The notes under the pieces were generated by a model that saw only the letters and a program-made list of their open reading frames with translations, was not told the origin of the DNA and searched no databases. Position numbers and translations under genes: made by a program. A stretch of DNA of 64,000 nucleotides from Thalassotalea sp. G2M2-11 (GTDB lineage Bacteria > Pseudomonadota > Gammaproteobacteria > Enterobacterales > Alteromonadaceae): the NCBI RefSeq assembly GCF_017168195.1, contig NZ_JADNYL010000004.1:310001-374000 (forward strand), in the 5' to 3' direction. Below, piece by piece: positions 6,982-15,521 of the stretch (the first letter of the stretch is position 1; each line of letters starts with the position of its first letter).

Positions 6982-7621
6982 CCGAGCAGCATTGATTGCA
7001 AAATTGAGCCAAGATCTTGCGCCGGTAAAACGCGCACCGAATGTTAACCTTGTCGCTAGTGCGTGGTTTATGGTGAGTGCAATTTATGTGGTGGCGATAA
7101 TACATATATTTGGTCCAATTCGCCCAGGAGCTTTTGCTCAGCTTAGCGAATCTCCCCGATTTTTGTTTGAAATGCTACTGGGGCTGGTGGCAATATATTG
7201 GTTGAGCTTGCAAGCATTTCGTGATGCAGTGCCAGGCGTTTTAAGCCAACGTTTTATGATGTTTGGTTTTGGGCTGATGCTACTTTGGTGGACACAGTAT
7301 GTTATCGGTTTAGCCGCGCCAGCATTGGAGCCTTCAAGCCTAGGAGTACGTCATTTTTGTCTTTATGAAACTATGCTCTATTCAATCCCTCCTATTTATT
7401 TTGCTTGGTATCTTGTACGTCGTTTCTATCCTTTAAAGCCAATGCGTACTGCTATTTCGTTGAGTCTAGCCGCTGGTATGATGCCGGCGTTTTATATGCA
7501 GTTTGCCTGCATGTATGCACCTGCACATACGTTGAAATTTCATATCGCGCCTGGGCTTGTCATGATGCTTGTTGGTATTGGGTTAGCGTGGCGTTGGCGA
7601 CCAGATCAGCAAGTGTCTTAA
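6974..7621 (+). CDS. NrsF-type (DUF1109) membrane anti-sigma factor
   Basis: A 215-residue integral membrane protein with about six hydrophobic segments, starting after a short cytoplasmic stretch (MANRAALIAKLSQDLAPVKR). The pattern matches DUF1109/NrsF: paired helices, a central 'ALEPSSLGVRHFCLYETMLYS' region and 'HTLKFHIAPGLVMMLVGIGL' near the C-terminus. NrsF proteins hold their partner ECF sigma at the inner membrane and release it on stress. Here it overlaps the sigma gene by 8 bases. The single cysteines in the central and C-terminal loops (FCLYE, FACMY) recall redox or metal sensing in other NrsF proteins, which is inference. A bidirectional hairpin lies beyond the stop. Confidence 0.85.
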   Translation: MANRAALIAKLSQDLAPVKRAPNVNLVASAWFMVSAIYVVAIIHIFGPIRPGAFAQLSESPRFLFEMLLGLVAIYWLSLQAFRDAVPGVLSQRFMMFGFGLMLLWWTQYVIGLAAPALEPSSLGVRHFCLYETMLYSIPPIYFAWYLVRRFYPLKPMRTAISLSLAAGMMPAFYMQFACMYAPAHTLKFHIAPGLVMMLVGIGLAWRWRPDQQVS

Positions 7622-7701
7622 TCCCTTATTTATCTTGGCTTGCAGCGTTTGTGTTGTTTATTGTAAGTGATGAGGTTTGAAGAAGAAGTGAAGAACATAA
7701 G

Positions 7702-7729
7702 GTAGTGATCAACACAGGTTGATCACTAC
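7702..7729. terminator. Bidirectional hairpin between convergent genes
   Basis: A perfect 12-bp stem, GTAGTGATCAAC at 7702-7713 and its complement at 7718-7729, closed by a 4-base loop. It lies between the NrsF gene and the converging small secreted-protein gene. U-tracts are poor on both sides, so the call rests on stem quality and position. Confidence 0.6.
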
Positions 7730-7751
7730 ATGTGCGTATGAGTGGATAAGA

Positions 7752-8117
7752 TTATGGGTTAGCTCGACCAGGCCCTAATAGTGGACAAAGAAAATACACA
7801 TCTTCGTCATCCATCATGTCATTGTTATTTGCGTCTACCCACCAACGTCCACCATAGTAACCGGTATCCATAGGGCCAAATTCTGTTTGTACGCCTGTTG
7901 GGCCAGACATTTCTAATTTTTGAAAATTATCCGTACCGTTATAAGGTAAATCGCCAAGTAAAAGCGTATCGTAGTAAAGATGTTGAGAAGTCACATAAAT
8001 CACCGGAGTACCCGATGCGCCTCTACCGTTAGTGCGTTCTTTGGCTTGTACAGCATAGGTTGACGTAGCAAGTAAACCGATTAGTGCGATTGCTGTGATT
8101 GATTTTAAGCTTTTCAT
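7752..8117 (-). CDS. Small secreted protein of unknown function
   Basis: About 121 residues with a signal peptide (MKSLKSITAIALIGLLATST..., cleavage near YAVQA). The mature part has a basic, Gly-rich start (KERTNGRGASG). Then comes a region with 'YVTSQHLYYDTLLLGDLPYNG' character, and a C-terminal WWVDANNNDMMDDEDVYF with the D.N.N.D spacing of a calcium-binding loop. I do not recognise a family. The start at 8117 is preceded by AGAGGA about 11 bases upstream; a longer frame to 8156 lacks this. It converges on the ECF sigma/NrsF pair, so it may belong to that regulon, but I see no direct evidence. Confidence 0.65.
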   Translation of the reverse strand: MKSLKSITAIALIGLLATSTYAVQAKERTNGRGASGTPVIYVTSQHLYYDTLLLGDLPYNGTDNFQKLEMSGPTGVQTEFGPMDTGYYGGRWWVDANNNDMMDDEDVYFLCPLLGPGRANP

Positions 8118-8279
8118 AATAGTGTATTCCTCTTTGTTTATTAATGTGTTTGTCAATAAACCACATTAGGTATCTAGGTGAACCACTGTCAGCAGTTGCT
8201 GCATCACCAGCCCATTATTGGGTTGATAACGAATACGAGAGTCATACAGAAATAGTTACAGGTAAGTTAAAATATTTTT

Positions 8280-8669
8280 TTACACTAATTTGATTTCGTG
8301 TTTATTGATGAACTTTTTATCTTCACACTGGATATGAACAACTAGCCAATCTAATAAAAAGTGTAATAAATCTATTGATACTGGCTCTTTTTTAAAGTTG
8401 TCCAGTTCTTCAAGAAAGTGTTTATGTTGCAGTTTATGTAGCGCTAGATCATTGTTACTGAGCGTTTCAAAATAATGTTCTTCACTGGCAAAATGATATT
8501 GTGTGTACTGTACAAGTTGCGAGTAAATCTCATCTAGCTGAGTGTGATCTGCTTGATTGTCAATAAGGGTTGCAAGTTCATTGATATAATTCACCAACGT
8601 TTTATGTTGTTTATCAATATGCCTAATCCCTACACTCAATGTTTCATCATCCCATTTTATTAGTGTCAT
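8280..8669 (-). CDS. Bacteriohemerythrin
   Basis: A 129-residue single-domain hemerythrin, an oxygen-binding di-iron protein of the cytoplasm. All metal ligands can be seen: H22 (IDKQHKTL), H59 and E63 (YHFASEEHYF), H78 and H82 (LHKLQHKHF), H112 and D117 (HIQCED). The opening IKWDDETLSVGI..ID is the standard bacteriohemerythrin start. Such proteins buffer or deliver oxygen, or sense it when fused to signalling domains; here there is no fusion. It stands alone, with no operon partner in either direction. The Shine-Dalgarno signal is weak. Confidence 0.9.
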   Translation of the reverse strand: MTLIKWDDETLSVGIRHIDKQHKTLVNYINELATLIDNQADHTQLDEIYSQLVQYTQYHFASEEHYFETLSNNDLALHKLQHKHFLEELDNFKKEPVSIDLLHFLLDWLVVHIQCEDKKFINKHEIKLV

Positions 8670-9159
8670 AGAGGTAATTTCATCAGTGTCATAGAGCTAG
8701 TTAATGCAAAGATTATTGAAGTAAATCTGAGTATAATCACAATGTGAGCTGCTTGCAGTTACAAATTTGTAAAAGTGTAAGCTCTATTGATATAGCGCAA
8801 TTTTTAACCGAATTTACCTTTGTTACCCATCCTTTTTTCGATAAAACCTTTACGCTTGCTCACTTGTTTTTTTCAATGCTGAGGTTTTCCATGTGGTGTT
8901 AGTTACTTTGGCGTGCATCAGTTTTTCCCTTTGAAAAAGCACCCTTTGATAAAAAGTGATAATTTAGTAAGACTATTTCAGCGAAAACAAGGATAATTAG
9001 CTTAGGGCGTGTTGCTCATTGCTGTTTGAATTTTGTTCAAGAGAAACTTGAAAGATCAACATGCCCCAATTAAATAGTTGTTAATCATCAGCCATTATGA
9101 TCGTTATTTGGTGTAAAATGGCTGTTAACTGCGTTAACTCGAAGGTGAGTACCTAATCA
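8670..9159. other. 490-bp intergenic region
   Basis: It separates the divergent hemerythrin and OsmC-YcaO genes and should hold both promoters. No gene is visible. Its main structure is the imperfect palindrome at 9005-9066, annotated separately. A short TTTTTC/GAAAAA stem lies near 8920-8936. I see no riboswitch or recognisable small RNA. Confidence 0.5.
9005..9066. repeat. 62-bp imperfect palindrome
   Basis: GGGCGTGTTG at 9005-9014 pairs with CAACATGCCC at 9057-9066 (one G-U in RNA). An internal TTGAA/TTCAA hairpin lies at 9026-9040. The outer arms look like the ends of a small non-coding mobile repeat. No second copy was noticed in this window. It is also far enough from the YcaO start (about 95 bases) to be a leader structure. 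Confidence 0.45.
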
Positions 9160-11349
9160 ATGGAAATTAAAGTTAATTATCTCGACAATCTCAGACTTGA
9201 AGCTAAGTTTGATGATTTTACTGTTATTGCTGATCAGCCTATTCGATACAAAGGTGATGGTTCTGCGCCTGGTCCATTTGATTATTTCCTTGCCTCTTCA
9301 GCAATGTGTGCCGCTTATTTTGTTAAAGTGTATTGTAATGCTCGAGATATCCCTACCGATAATATTCGCTTATCGCAGAACAATATTGTCGATCCTGAAG
9401 ATCGTTATAATCAGATTTTTCAAATTCAGGTTGAATTACCTGAGAGTATTTCAGAGAAAGATCGTAAAGGCATTATCCGCTCGATTGATCGCTGTACCGT
9501 AAAAAAAGTGGTGCAAACAGGGCCTGAGTTTAAAGTTGAGTTGGTCGATAGCTTAGAAGAAGATGCCCAAGCCATGCTGATGGCAAAACCGTGTGACGAT
9601 GCCCATACCTATATTCTTGGCAAAGACCTTGCGCTAGAAGAAACTATCGCCAATATGAGCGGTATTTTGGCTGATTTAGGGATGAAAATTGAAGTGGCGT
9701 CTTGGCGTAATATTGTGCCGAATGTTTGGTCGTTACATATTCGTGATGCTGCTTCGCCTATGTGTTTTACCAATGGTAAAGGGGCAAGCAAAGAAAGTGC
9801 TCTTTGTTCTGCGCTAGGTGAGTTTATTGAGCGCCTTAATTGTAATTTTTTCTATAACGATCAGTTTTTCGGCGAAGAAATCGCCAATAGTGATTTTGTC
9901 CACTACCCCAATGAAAAATGGTTTGCTCTGCAAGACGACGATGCACTGCCAGCAGGCTTATTAGATGATCACTGTTTAGCTATTTATAACCCCGATGATG
10001 AATTGCGTGGTTCGCATTTAATTGATACTAACTCCGGCAATGTTGACCGTGGTGTTTGTGCAATTCCCTATACCCGTCAGTCTGATGGCGAAACTATCTA
10101 TTTCCCATCAAATTTGATTGAAAATTTATTTTTAAGTAATGGCATGAGTGCAGGTAACAACCTTTATGAAGCACAAGTGCAGTGTTTATCTGAAATATTT
10201 GAACGGGCAGTAAAAAGGCAAATCATTGAACAAGAGATTGTGCTACCTGATGTTCCACAGCAGGTGCTGGAAAAATATCCTAGCATTTTAGCTGGTATTC
10301 AAGGTTTAGAAGAACAAGGTTTTCCCGTCGTTGTTAAAGATGCTTCTTTAGGCGGGCAGTTTCCTGTGATGTGCGTCACCTTGATGAACCCTAGAACAGG
10401 GGGCGTCTTTGCCTCGTTCGGTGCCCATCCTAGCTTTGAAGTGGCACTGGAGCGAAGCTTAACTGAGTTATTGCAAGGCCGTAGCTTTGAAGGACTAAAT
10501 GACGTACCAAAACCAACCTTTAATAGCATGGCAGTCGCCGAACCGGAAAATTTTGTTGAGCATTTTATTGACTCAACAGGGGTTATTTCATGGCGCTTTT
10601 TTAGTGCTAAACATGATTATGATTTTTGTGAATGGGACTTTTCCGGTACCAATGAACAAGAAAATGCTTGTTTGATGGGCATTTTGAAAGACTTAGGAAA
10701 AGAAGTGTATGTGGCTGTTTTTGATCAGCTAGGTGCAACGGCTTGTCGTATACTGGTGCCAGATTATTCAGAAGTGTATCCCGTGGAAGATTTAATATGG
10801 GATAACACCAATAAAGCGCTTGATTACCGTGAAGATATTCTCAATATTCATGCTTTAAGTGATGATGCCTTAGTGAGTTTATTTGAACGCTTAGAAGACA
10901 GCCAGCAAGACAATTATATTGATATTCGCACCCTAATTGGTATTGAGTTTGATGAAAATACCGTGTGGGGGCAATTGACCATTTTAGAGCTTAAAATCCT
11001 GATTTGTTTAGCATTAGGAGCGTTAGAAGATGCCATTGAGCTTGTAAGTGAGTTTTTACAGTTTAATGATAACACGGTAGAACGCGGCTTATTTTATCAA
11101 GCAGTACACGCCGTGCTTGAAGTGACTTTAGATGACGAGCTGGAACTGGAGCACTTTATTGCTAATTTTGAGCGCATGTTCGGCACAGAGTTAATGAACA
11201 ATGTCGTAGGTTCAGTTAATGGCGAGGTTAGATTTTATGGTTTAACCAAAACCAGCATGAAACTAGAAGGGCTGGACAAGCACTTAAGATTGATTGATAG
11301 CTATAAAAAGCTTCACCAAGCCAGAGCCGCGATAGCAAACAAGCCTTAG
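9160..11349 (+). CDS. OsmC-YcaO fusion protein
   Basis: A 729-residue two-domain protein. Residues 1-140 are an OsmC-like domain (ASSAMCAAYFVKVYC with C50, and DRCTVKKVV with C112, the usual pair of redox cysteines). From about 145 onward it follows E. coli YcaO closely: 'GKDLALEETIA', 'ASWRNIVPNVWSLHIRD', 'FTNGKGASKESALCSALGEF.ERL', 'FIDSTGVISW' and a C-terminal helical repeat part. YcaO proteins use ATP to activate amides. E. coli YcaO aids RimO in beta-methylthiolation of ribosomal protein S12. The fusion to a peroxidase-type thiol domain suggests a sulfur or peroxide link, which is inference. Fused forms are known in marine gammaproteobacteria. AAGGTG precedes the ATG. The gene stands alone. 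Confidence 0.9.
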   Translation: MEIKVNYLDNLRLEAKFDDFTVIADQPIRYKGDGSAPGPFDYFLASSAMCAAYFVKVYCNARDIPTDNIRLSQNNIVDPEDRYNQIFQIQVELPESISEKDRKGIIRSIDRCTVKKVVQTGPEFKVELVDSLEEDAQAMLMAKPCDDAHTYILGKDLALEETIANMSGILADLGMKIEVASWRNIVPNVWSLHIRDAASPMCFTNGKGASKESALCSALGEFIERLNCNFFYNDQFFGEEIANSDFVHYPNEKWFALQDDDALPAGLLDDHCLAIYNPDDELRGSHLIDTNSGNVDRGVCAIPYTRQSDGETIYFPSNLIENLFLSNGMSAGNNLYEAQVQCLSEIFERAVKRQIIEQEIVLPDVPQQVLEKYPSILAGIQGLEEQGFPVVVKDASLGGQFPVMCVTLMNPRTGGVFASFGAHPSFEVALERSLTELLQGRSFEGLNDVPKPTFNSMAVAEPENFVEHFIDSTGVISWRFFSAKHDYDFCEWDFSGTNEQENACLMGILKDLGKEVYVAVFDQLGATACRILVPDYSEVYPVEDLIWDNTNKALDYREDILNIHALSDDALVSLFERLEDSQQDNYIDIRTLIGIEFDENTVWGQLTILELKILICLALGALEDAIELVSEFLQFNDNTVERGLFYQAVHAVLEVTLDDELELEHFIANFERMFGTELMNNVVGSVNGEVRFYGLTKTSMKLEGLDKHLRLIDSYKKLHQARAAIANKP

Positions 11350-11366
11350 TGGTAAAGAGTAAAAGT

Positions 11367-11407
11367 TAGCTTATTAAGCCCGCCGTTAGCTCGGGCTCAA
11401 TAAGCTA
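11367..11407. terminator. Bidirectional terminator between YcaO and ppc genes
   Basis: Sixteen-base arms (11367-11382 and 11392-11407) pair with a single mismatch around a 9-base loop; each arm contains TAGCTTATT and GCCCG. The hairpin lies between convergent genes. On the minus strand it is followed by the U-rich CTTTTACTC, which suits termination of ppc. On the plus strand the tail is poor. Confidence 0.7.
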
Positions 11408-11419
11408 GATTAACAGTCC

Positions 11420-13981
11420 CTAGCCTGTGTTTCGCATCCCTGTGGCGATACCCGTCATAGTAACCATCAATAGTTGTTCACATAGCGGGTGTTCAGGTTG
11501 TTTACGCAGTCGCTTTAATGCTTCAATTTGCATTAAATGTAACGGCAGTAAATAAGGCTGACGTAACTGGAATGAAGTCAGATTCCATTGATCTTTTTCT
11601 AAGGATTGAGTTTGCCCCAAAAGCTTAAGCAAGGTTTGCTTGTCTTTGGTTAACTGAGATCTTAGCTCATCACCTAAAGATTGTAGTTCTGGCTCAACCA
11701 AGCTTTGATCATACAGTTTGGAAATATGAGGTTCAGACTTTAAATACACCATTTCTGTCAGTGAAATCCTCGCGCGAAAGTAAGGCCAATTATCGAGCAT
11801 ATCAACAATGGTGTTGATTTGATTGAGCCCAACTTCTGCAATCGCCTGACCAAACCCCAGCCAACTCGGTACAACTAACCTGTTTTGACTCCAAGCAAAT
11901 ATCCACGGAATGGCACGTAATGACTCGATGCCACCATCCGATTTACGCTTGCTTGGGCGTGAACCAAGCGGTAAAGCCGACAGCTCTTGCTCTGGTGTTG
12001 CCTGACGAAAATAGGTGACAAAGTCTTCTTTATCACACACGTAACCTCGGTAAATATCACAGCTATGCTTCGCCATGGCATCCATCAGTTTACGCCATGA
12101 TGCTTTAGGTGCAGGTTGTGGATTCACTAAGCTGGCCAGTATGGCACTGGCGTATAAATGTAAACTGCGCACTGCAAGGTTTGGCAAGCCAAATTTAAAG
12201 CGAATCGTTTCTCCTTGTTCTGTTACGCGTAAACCACCATCAAGTGTGCCAGGAGGTTGAGAAGCAATCGCGGCATGTGCAGGGCCGCCGCCTCGACCAA
12301 TAGTACCACCACGACCATGAAATAGTTTCAAGGTAATGTCATGATTATTTGCTACAGCAACTAGTGCTTCTTGCGCTTGGTATTGCGCCCAAGCGGCGGC
12401 TAATACACCAGCGTCTTTGGCAGAATCACTGTAGCCAATCATAACGTGCTGAGCACCATGTAAACGCGTTTTATAACTGGCATCATTAAGTAACACATCA
12501 ATAACTTGAGCGGCATTATTGAGATCGTCTAGGGTTTCAAATAATGGCGCAATCGGCATATCCCAACTGATACCCGTTGCTTTCATGAGTAAGTTAACCG
12601 CTAATACGTCACTTTGGCGGCTAGCCATCGAAATAATATAGATCCCAAGCACTTCTTTTGGCTGCTCAGCAACAAAATGGAAGGTATCTAATACTTCTTG
12701 CGTTTGTGCTGACCAGGTGACTTTGGGTAATAATGGTCTTGGGTTGTTGATTTCTTGCTGTAAAAATTCACAACGTTGTTGTTCATCCCAAGCAAGATAA
12801 TCACCTAAACCAAGCTCAGCGACAATTTCGGCAAGGGTTTGATCATGAAACTCACTGTGTTGGCGCACATCTAATTTGACCAGCGAAATACCAAAGCAAT
12901 GGACTTTGCGGATCACATCAAGTAACAGCGAGTTGGCGGTGCGGTTCAATCCAACCGCGAGTAAGCTATCACGGCATCGATACAATGGCTGTAATAGCTC
13001 ATTAGGTGATGAAATAACCCCTTGGCTGTTATCGTTTTTTAACTGACCGATACTATAAGATAACTTATTGATGGTCTGCTTGAGTACATTACGGTATGGG
13101 CCAATATTATCAACATCGGCATTAAGGAGTTCATCATTTGCTTTATCCATTGATAACTCTAAATAGAGTGCTTGAAAGTCAGCCAGATATAGCTCAGCTG
13201 CCATTAAGCGTGCCTGAATAATTGCTTGTCTACTCAGCTTTGCGGTCACAAATGGGTTGCCGTCGCGATCACCCGCCATCCAACTTGCCATAGTGATTGG
13301 TGTTGCATCTAGTGGTAAGGGCTGGCCTGAGATTTGTTGGCATAGCTCATCTAGCTCTCTGACAAATTTAGGTACTGCTTGCCACAGGCTATTACTAATG
13401 GCATTAAGCCCCCAGCGTGATTCATCTAATGGTGTCGGGCGTTGATGGCGAATTTCATTGGTATTCCACGCTTGCTCAATCAATTCTTCAATGCGGTTAT
13501 TGAGCGCGGCACCAGAGTCTTCAAGTTGCTCGGCAATTTCATGGTATTTATGTATAAAGGTGCGTCGATTCACTTCCGTTGGATGGGCAGTCAGTACTAA
13601 CTCAATGTGCAGCTTTTGGATTGCTGTGAAAAAATCTTCTGCTGAAGTATCACCAAGTTGCTCTTTGAGAGAGGACAGCGGATGGGGCAAGTCCAGCTCT
13701 GCTAAGCCTTGTTCACTGGTGGTATGTTGTTGCTCAGCAACATTGGCTAAATTTAAGAATTGGCTAAAGGCACGGGCATACACTAATAACTTTTGTTCAT
13801 CACATGACTGGAATAAGGTTTTTAATTCATCAATGGCTAAATCATCATTGGCAACGCCGTCTTTTGCTAGCAAGCGAACGCGTTCAATATTGTCTAACCA
13901 CTGCTGATCTTTCTCATCGGCAATGGTGTTGCCAAGGCATGAGCCAAGGGCACGAATATTTTGTGAAATGGTTTCTAACAT
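11420..13981 (-). CDS. ppc: Phosphoenolpyruvate carboxylase
   Basis: An 853-residue cytoplasmic enzyme that makes oxaloacetate from phosphoenolpyruvate and bicarbonate, refilling the TCA cycle. The N-terminal active-site motif is VLTAHPTEVNRRT (catalytic His near 138). The central block is SDSAKDAGVLAAAW. The phosphoenolpyruvate/allosteric loop is FHGRGGTIGRGGGPAHAA. The C-terminus ends in the family's typical GIATGMRNTG. The length is slightly below the E. coli enzyme (883). AGGAAG precedes the ATG. A CbbR-like LysR regulator is divergent with about 100 bases between, so it may control ppc. A bidirectional hairpin ends the transcript. Confidence 0.97.
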   Translation of the reverse strand: MLETISQNIRALGSCLGNTIADEKDQQWLDNIERVRLLAKDGVANDDLAIDELKTLFQSCDEQKLLVYARAFSQFLNLANVAEQQHTTSEQGLAELDLPHPLSSLKEQLGDTSAEDFFTAIQKLHIELVLTAHPTEVNRRTFIHKYHEIAEQLEDSGAALNNRIEELIEQAWNTNEIRHQRPTPLDESRWGLNAISNSLWQAVPKFVRELDELCQQISGQPLPLDATPITMASWMAGDRDGNPFVTAKLSRQAIIQARLMAAELYLADFQALYLELSMDKANDELLNADVDNIGPYRNVLKQTINKLSYSIGQLKNDNSQGVISSPNELLQPLYRCRDSLLAVGLNRTANSLLLDVIRKVHCFGISLVKLDVRQHSEFHDQTLAEIVAELGLGDYLAWDEQQRCEFLQQEINNPRPLLPKVTWSAQTQEVLDTFHFVAEQPKEVLGIYIISMASRQSDVLAVNLLMKATGISWDMPIAPLFETLDDLNNAAQVIDVLLNDASYKTRLHGAQHVMIGYSDSAKDAGVLAAAWAQYQAQEALVAVANNHDITLKLFHGRGGTIGRGGGPAHAAIASQPPGTLDGGLRVTEQGETIRFKFGLPNLAVRSLHLYASAILASLVNPQPAPKASWRKLMDAMAKHSCDIYRGYVCDKEDFVTYFRQATPEQELSALPLGSRPSKRKSDGGIESLRAIPWIFAWSQNRLVVPSWLGFGQAIAEVGLNQINTIVDMLDNWPYFRARISLTEMVYLKSEPHISKLYDQSLVEPELQSLGDELRSQLTKDKQTLLKLLGQTQSLEKDQWNLTSFQLRQPYLLPLHLMQIEALKRLRKQPEHPLCEQLLMVTMTGIATGMRNTG

Positions 13982-14080
13982 AGTTATCTTCCTGTATTAA
14001 CAGATAACACTATCCTAGAAATGAATCTAAATAGAGTCTAATATATATTTTAAATGTAAATTATAGATAAAAGTCTATAG

Positions 14081-15004
14081 ATGAGTGTGAAACAACCGAC
14101 AATCAGGCAGTTACAATTGATACAAGCTTTGGCTCGCTACCAAAGTTTGTCCTTGGTTGCTGAAAAATTGTACATTTCTCAACCGTCAGTATCTATCCAA
14201 TTAAAAAATTTGAGTGACTTGGTTGGCTTACCGGTTTATCACATGAAAGGGCGTACAGTCGAACTGACTGATGCGGGTAAAGCGATACTGCGCTGTGCGA
14301 ATCAAATATTTCAATCGTTAGATAATTTAAAAACTGATATTGATAATTTACAAGGAGTAGTAACAGGGACATTGTCTATTGCTGTAGTAACAACGGCACA
14401 GTATTTTTTACCCGTATTATTGGCAGCATTTGCTAAGCGCTACCCCAGAATTGAAGTGGCATTAGAGATTGCTAACCGTGAAACTATCCATGCTAGATTA
14501 CGCGACAATAGCGATGATTTTTATTTATTTAGCCAAGTGCCGCCTGGCGTAGAAGTCGTAGAAACGCCTTTTCTCGATAATGAACTGGTAGTAGTGGCAC
14601 CAGAGCGGCATGAGTTATCGTTGCAATCATCCGTGAGTTTAGCTCGTTTAAGTCATTATCCATTTATTCTTAGAGAACATGGTTCAGGCACAAGAGCAGC
14701 GACCCAGAAGTTGTTTCATCAACAGGGGTTTGTCTTAAGTGAGAAAATGACAATTGCCAGTAGTGAGGCGATAAAGCAAGCGGTTGCAGCAGGGTTAGGT
14801 TTGGCAGTGTTAAGTCGACACAGTTTAGACTTTGGTGTCACCCCTGGCTTAAAAATATTGCCTGTCGAGCATTTTCCGATAAAAAGCCAATGGCGTTTAG
14901 TGCAAAATACTGCGCGCAAGCCAAGTTTATTAGCGCAGGCATTTCAGCAGTTTATGTTAGAAAACGGCATGGAAATTTTAGCGAATGCGGTAAATCGTTG
15001 CTAA
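14081..15004 (+). CDS. LysR family regulator, CbbR-like
   Basis: A 307-residue LysR-type regulator. The helix-turn-helix is at residues 1-65 ('TIRQLQLIQALARYQSLSLV', 'LYISQPSVSIQLKNL'). The effector domain runs from about 92. Its 'GVVTGTLSIAVVTTAQYFLP' entry and 'FILREHGSGTR' loop are typical of the CbbR/RbcR branch, which in autotrophs controls carbon-fixation genes. It is divergent from ppc, another carboxylase gene, across an AT-rich 99-bp gap. Control of ppc is a reasonable inference but not shown. The C-terminal codons overlap the converging gene by 4 bases. Confidence 0.87.
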   Translation: MSVKQPTIRQLQLIQALARYQSLSLVAEKLYISQPSVSIQLKNLSDLVGLPVYHMKGRTVELTDAGKAILRCANQIFQSLDNLKTDIDNLQGVVTGTLSIAVVTTAQYFLPVLLAAFAKRYPRIEVALEIANRETIHARLRDNSDDFYLFSQVPPGVEVVETPFLDNELVVVAPERHELSLQSSVSLARLSHYPFILREHGSGTRAATQKLFHQQGFVLSEKMTIASSEAIKQAVAAGLGLAVLSRHSLDFGVTPGLKILPVEHFPIKSQWRLVQNTARKPSLLAQAFQQFMLENGMEILANAVNRC

Positions 15005-15444
15005 TTGTCTTGGGTTAACCAAGCTAGTGCCGCATCTCTATCGGGAAAAACCTGCATATCGATACCACATTGTTTATAAATAGATTGATATACACTGGGC
15101 ATCATATTGCTGCCTTCTACATTACTTGGGATCCAAAAAGCTGATTTTTTGGGTGCAATACCATTGTTATTCATCTTTGTTAGATATTTTTTATGCGCTG
15201 CTTGGGTTTCGGGGGTGATGATGCATGAATGTTCAAATTCAACTAACTCGGACCAATAGCCATAAGTGTCTATTTTATCTAAAATAATATCTTTTTCTAT
15301 GGTGTTTAACGCATCAACAATTTCTTTATTAAATGGTCCGACGGCTTTAATAAAAAGTAAGGCGTGTTCGCTATAGATTTCAATTCGGCCATGAGGGCGA
15401 AAGATACTGGCATTTACCGTATCGGTAGAAAGGGGTTTATCCAT
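15001..15444 (-). CDS. Small STAS-like protein of unknown function
   Basis: A 147-residue soluble protein without signal peptide or membrane segments. The pattern resembles the SpoIIAA/STAS-like proteins of proteobacteria. A beta-rich start (GRIEIYSEHALLFIKAVGPFN) is followed by a helix 'KEIVDALNTIEKDI' and a C-terminal 'VFPDRDAALAWLTQDN' helix. That last motif is common at the end of such folds. I cannot name a function. The stop overlaps the end of the converging LysR gene by 4 bases, so the two transcripts collide. No operon partner. Confidence 0.65.
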   Translation of the reverse strand: MDKPLSTDTVNASIFRPHGRIEIYSEHALLFIKAVGPFNKEIVDALNTIEKDIILDKIDTYGYWSELVEFEHSCIITPETQAAHKKYLTKMNNNGIAPKKSAFWIPSNVEGSNMMPSVYQSIYKQCGIDMQVFPDRDAALAWLTQDN

Positions 15445-15521
15445 TTACATATACTCCATACTGAAACTACATTAACTATAATCGAAAAACTCAGCTTAGT
15501 GATTAAATTTTACTGGTATTA

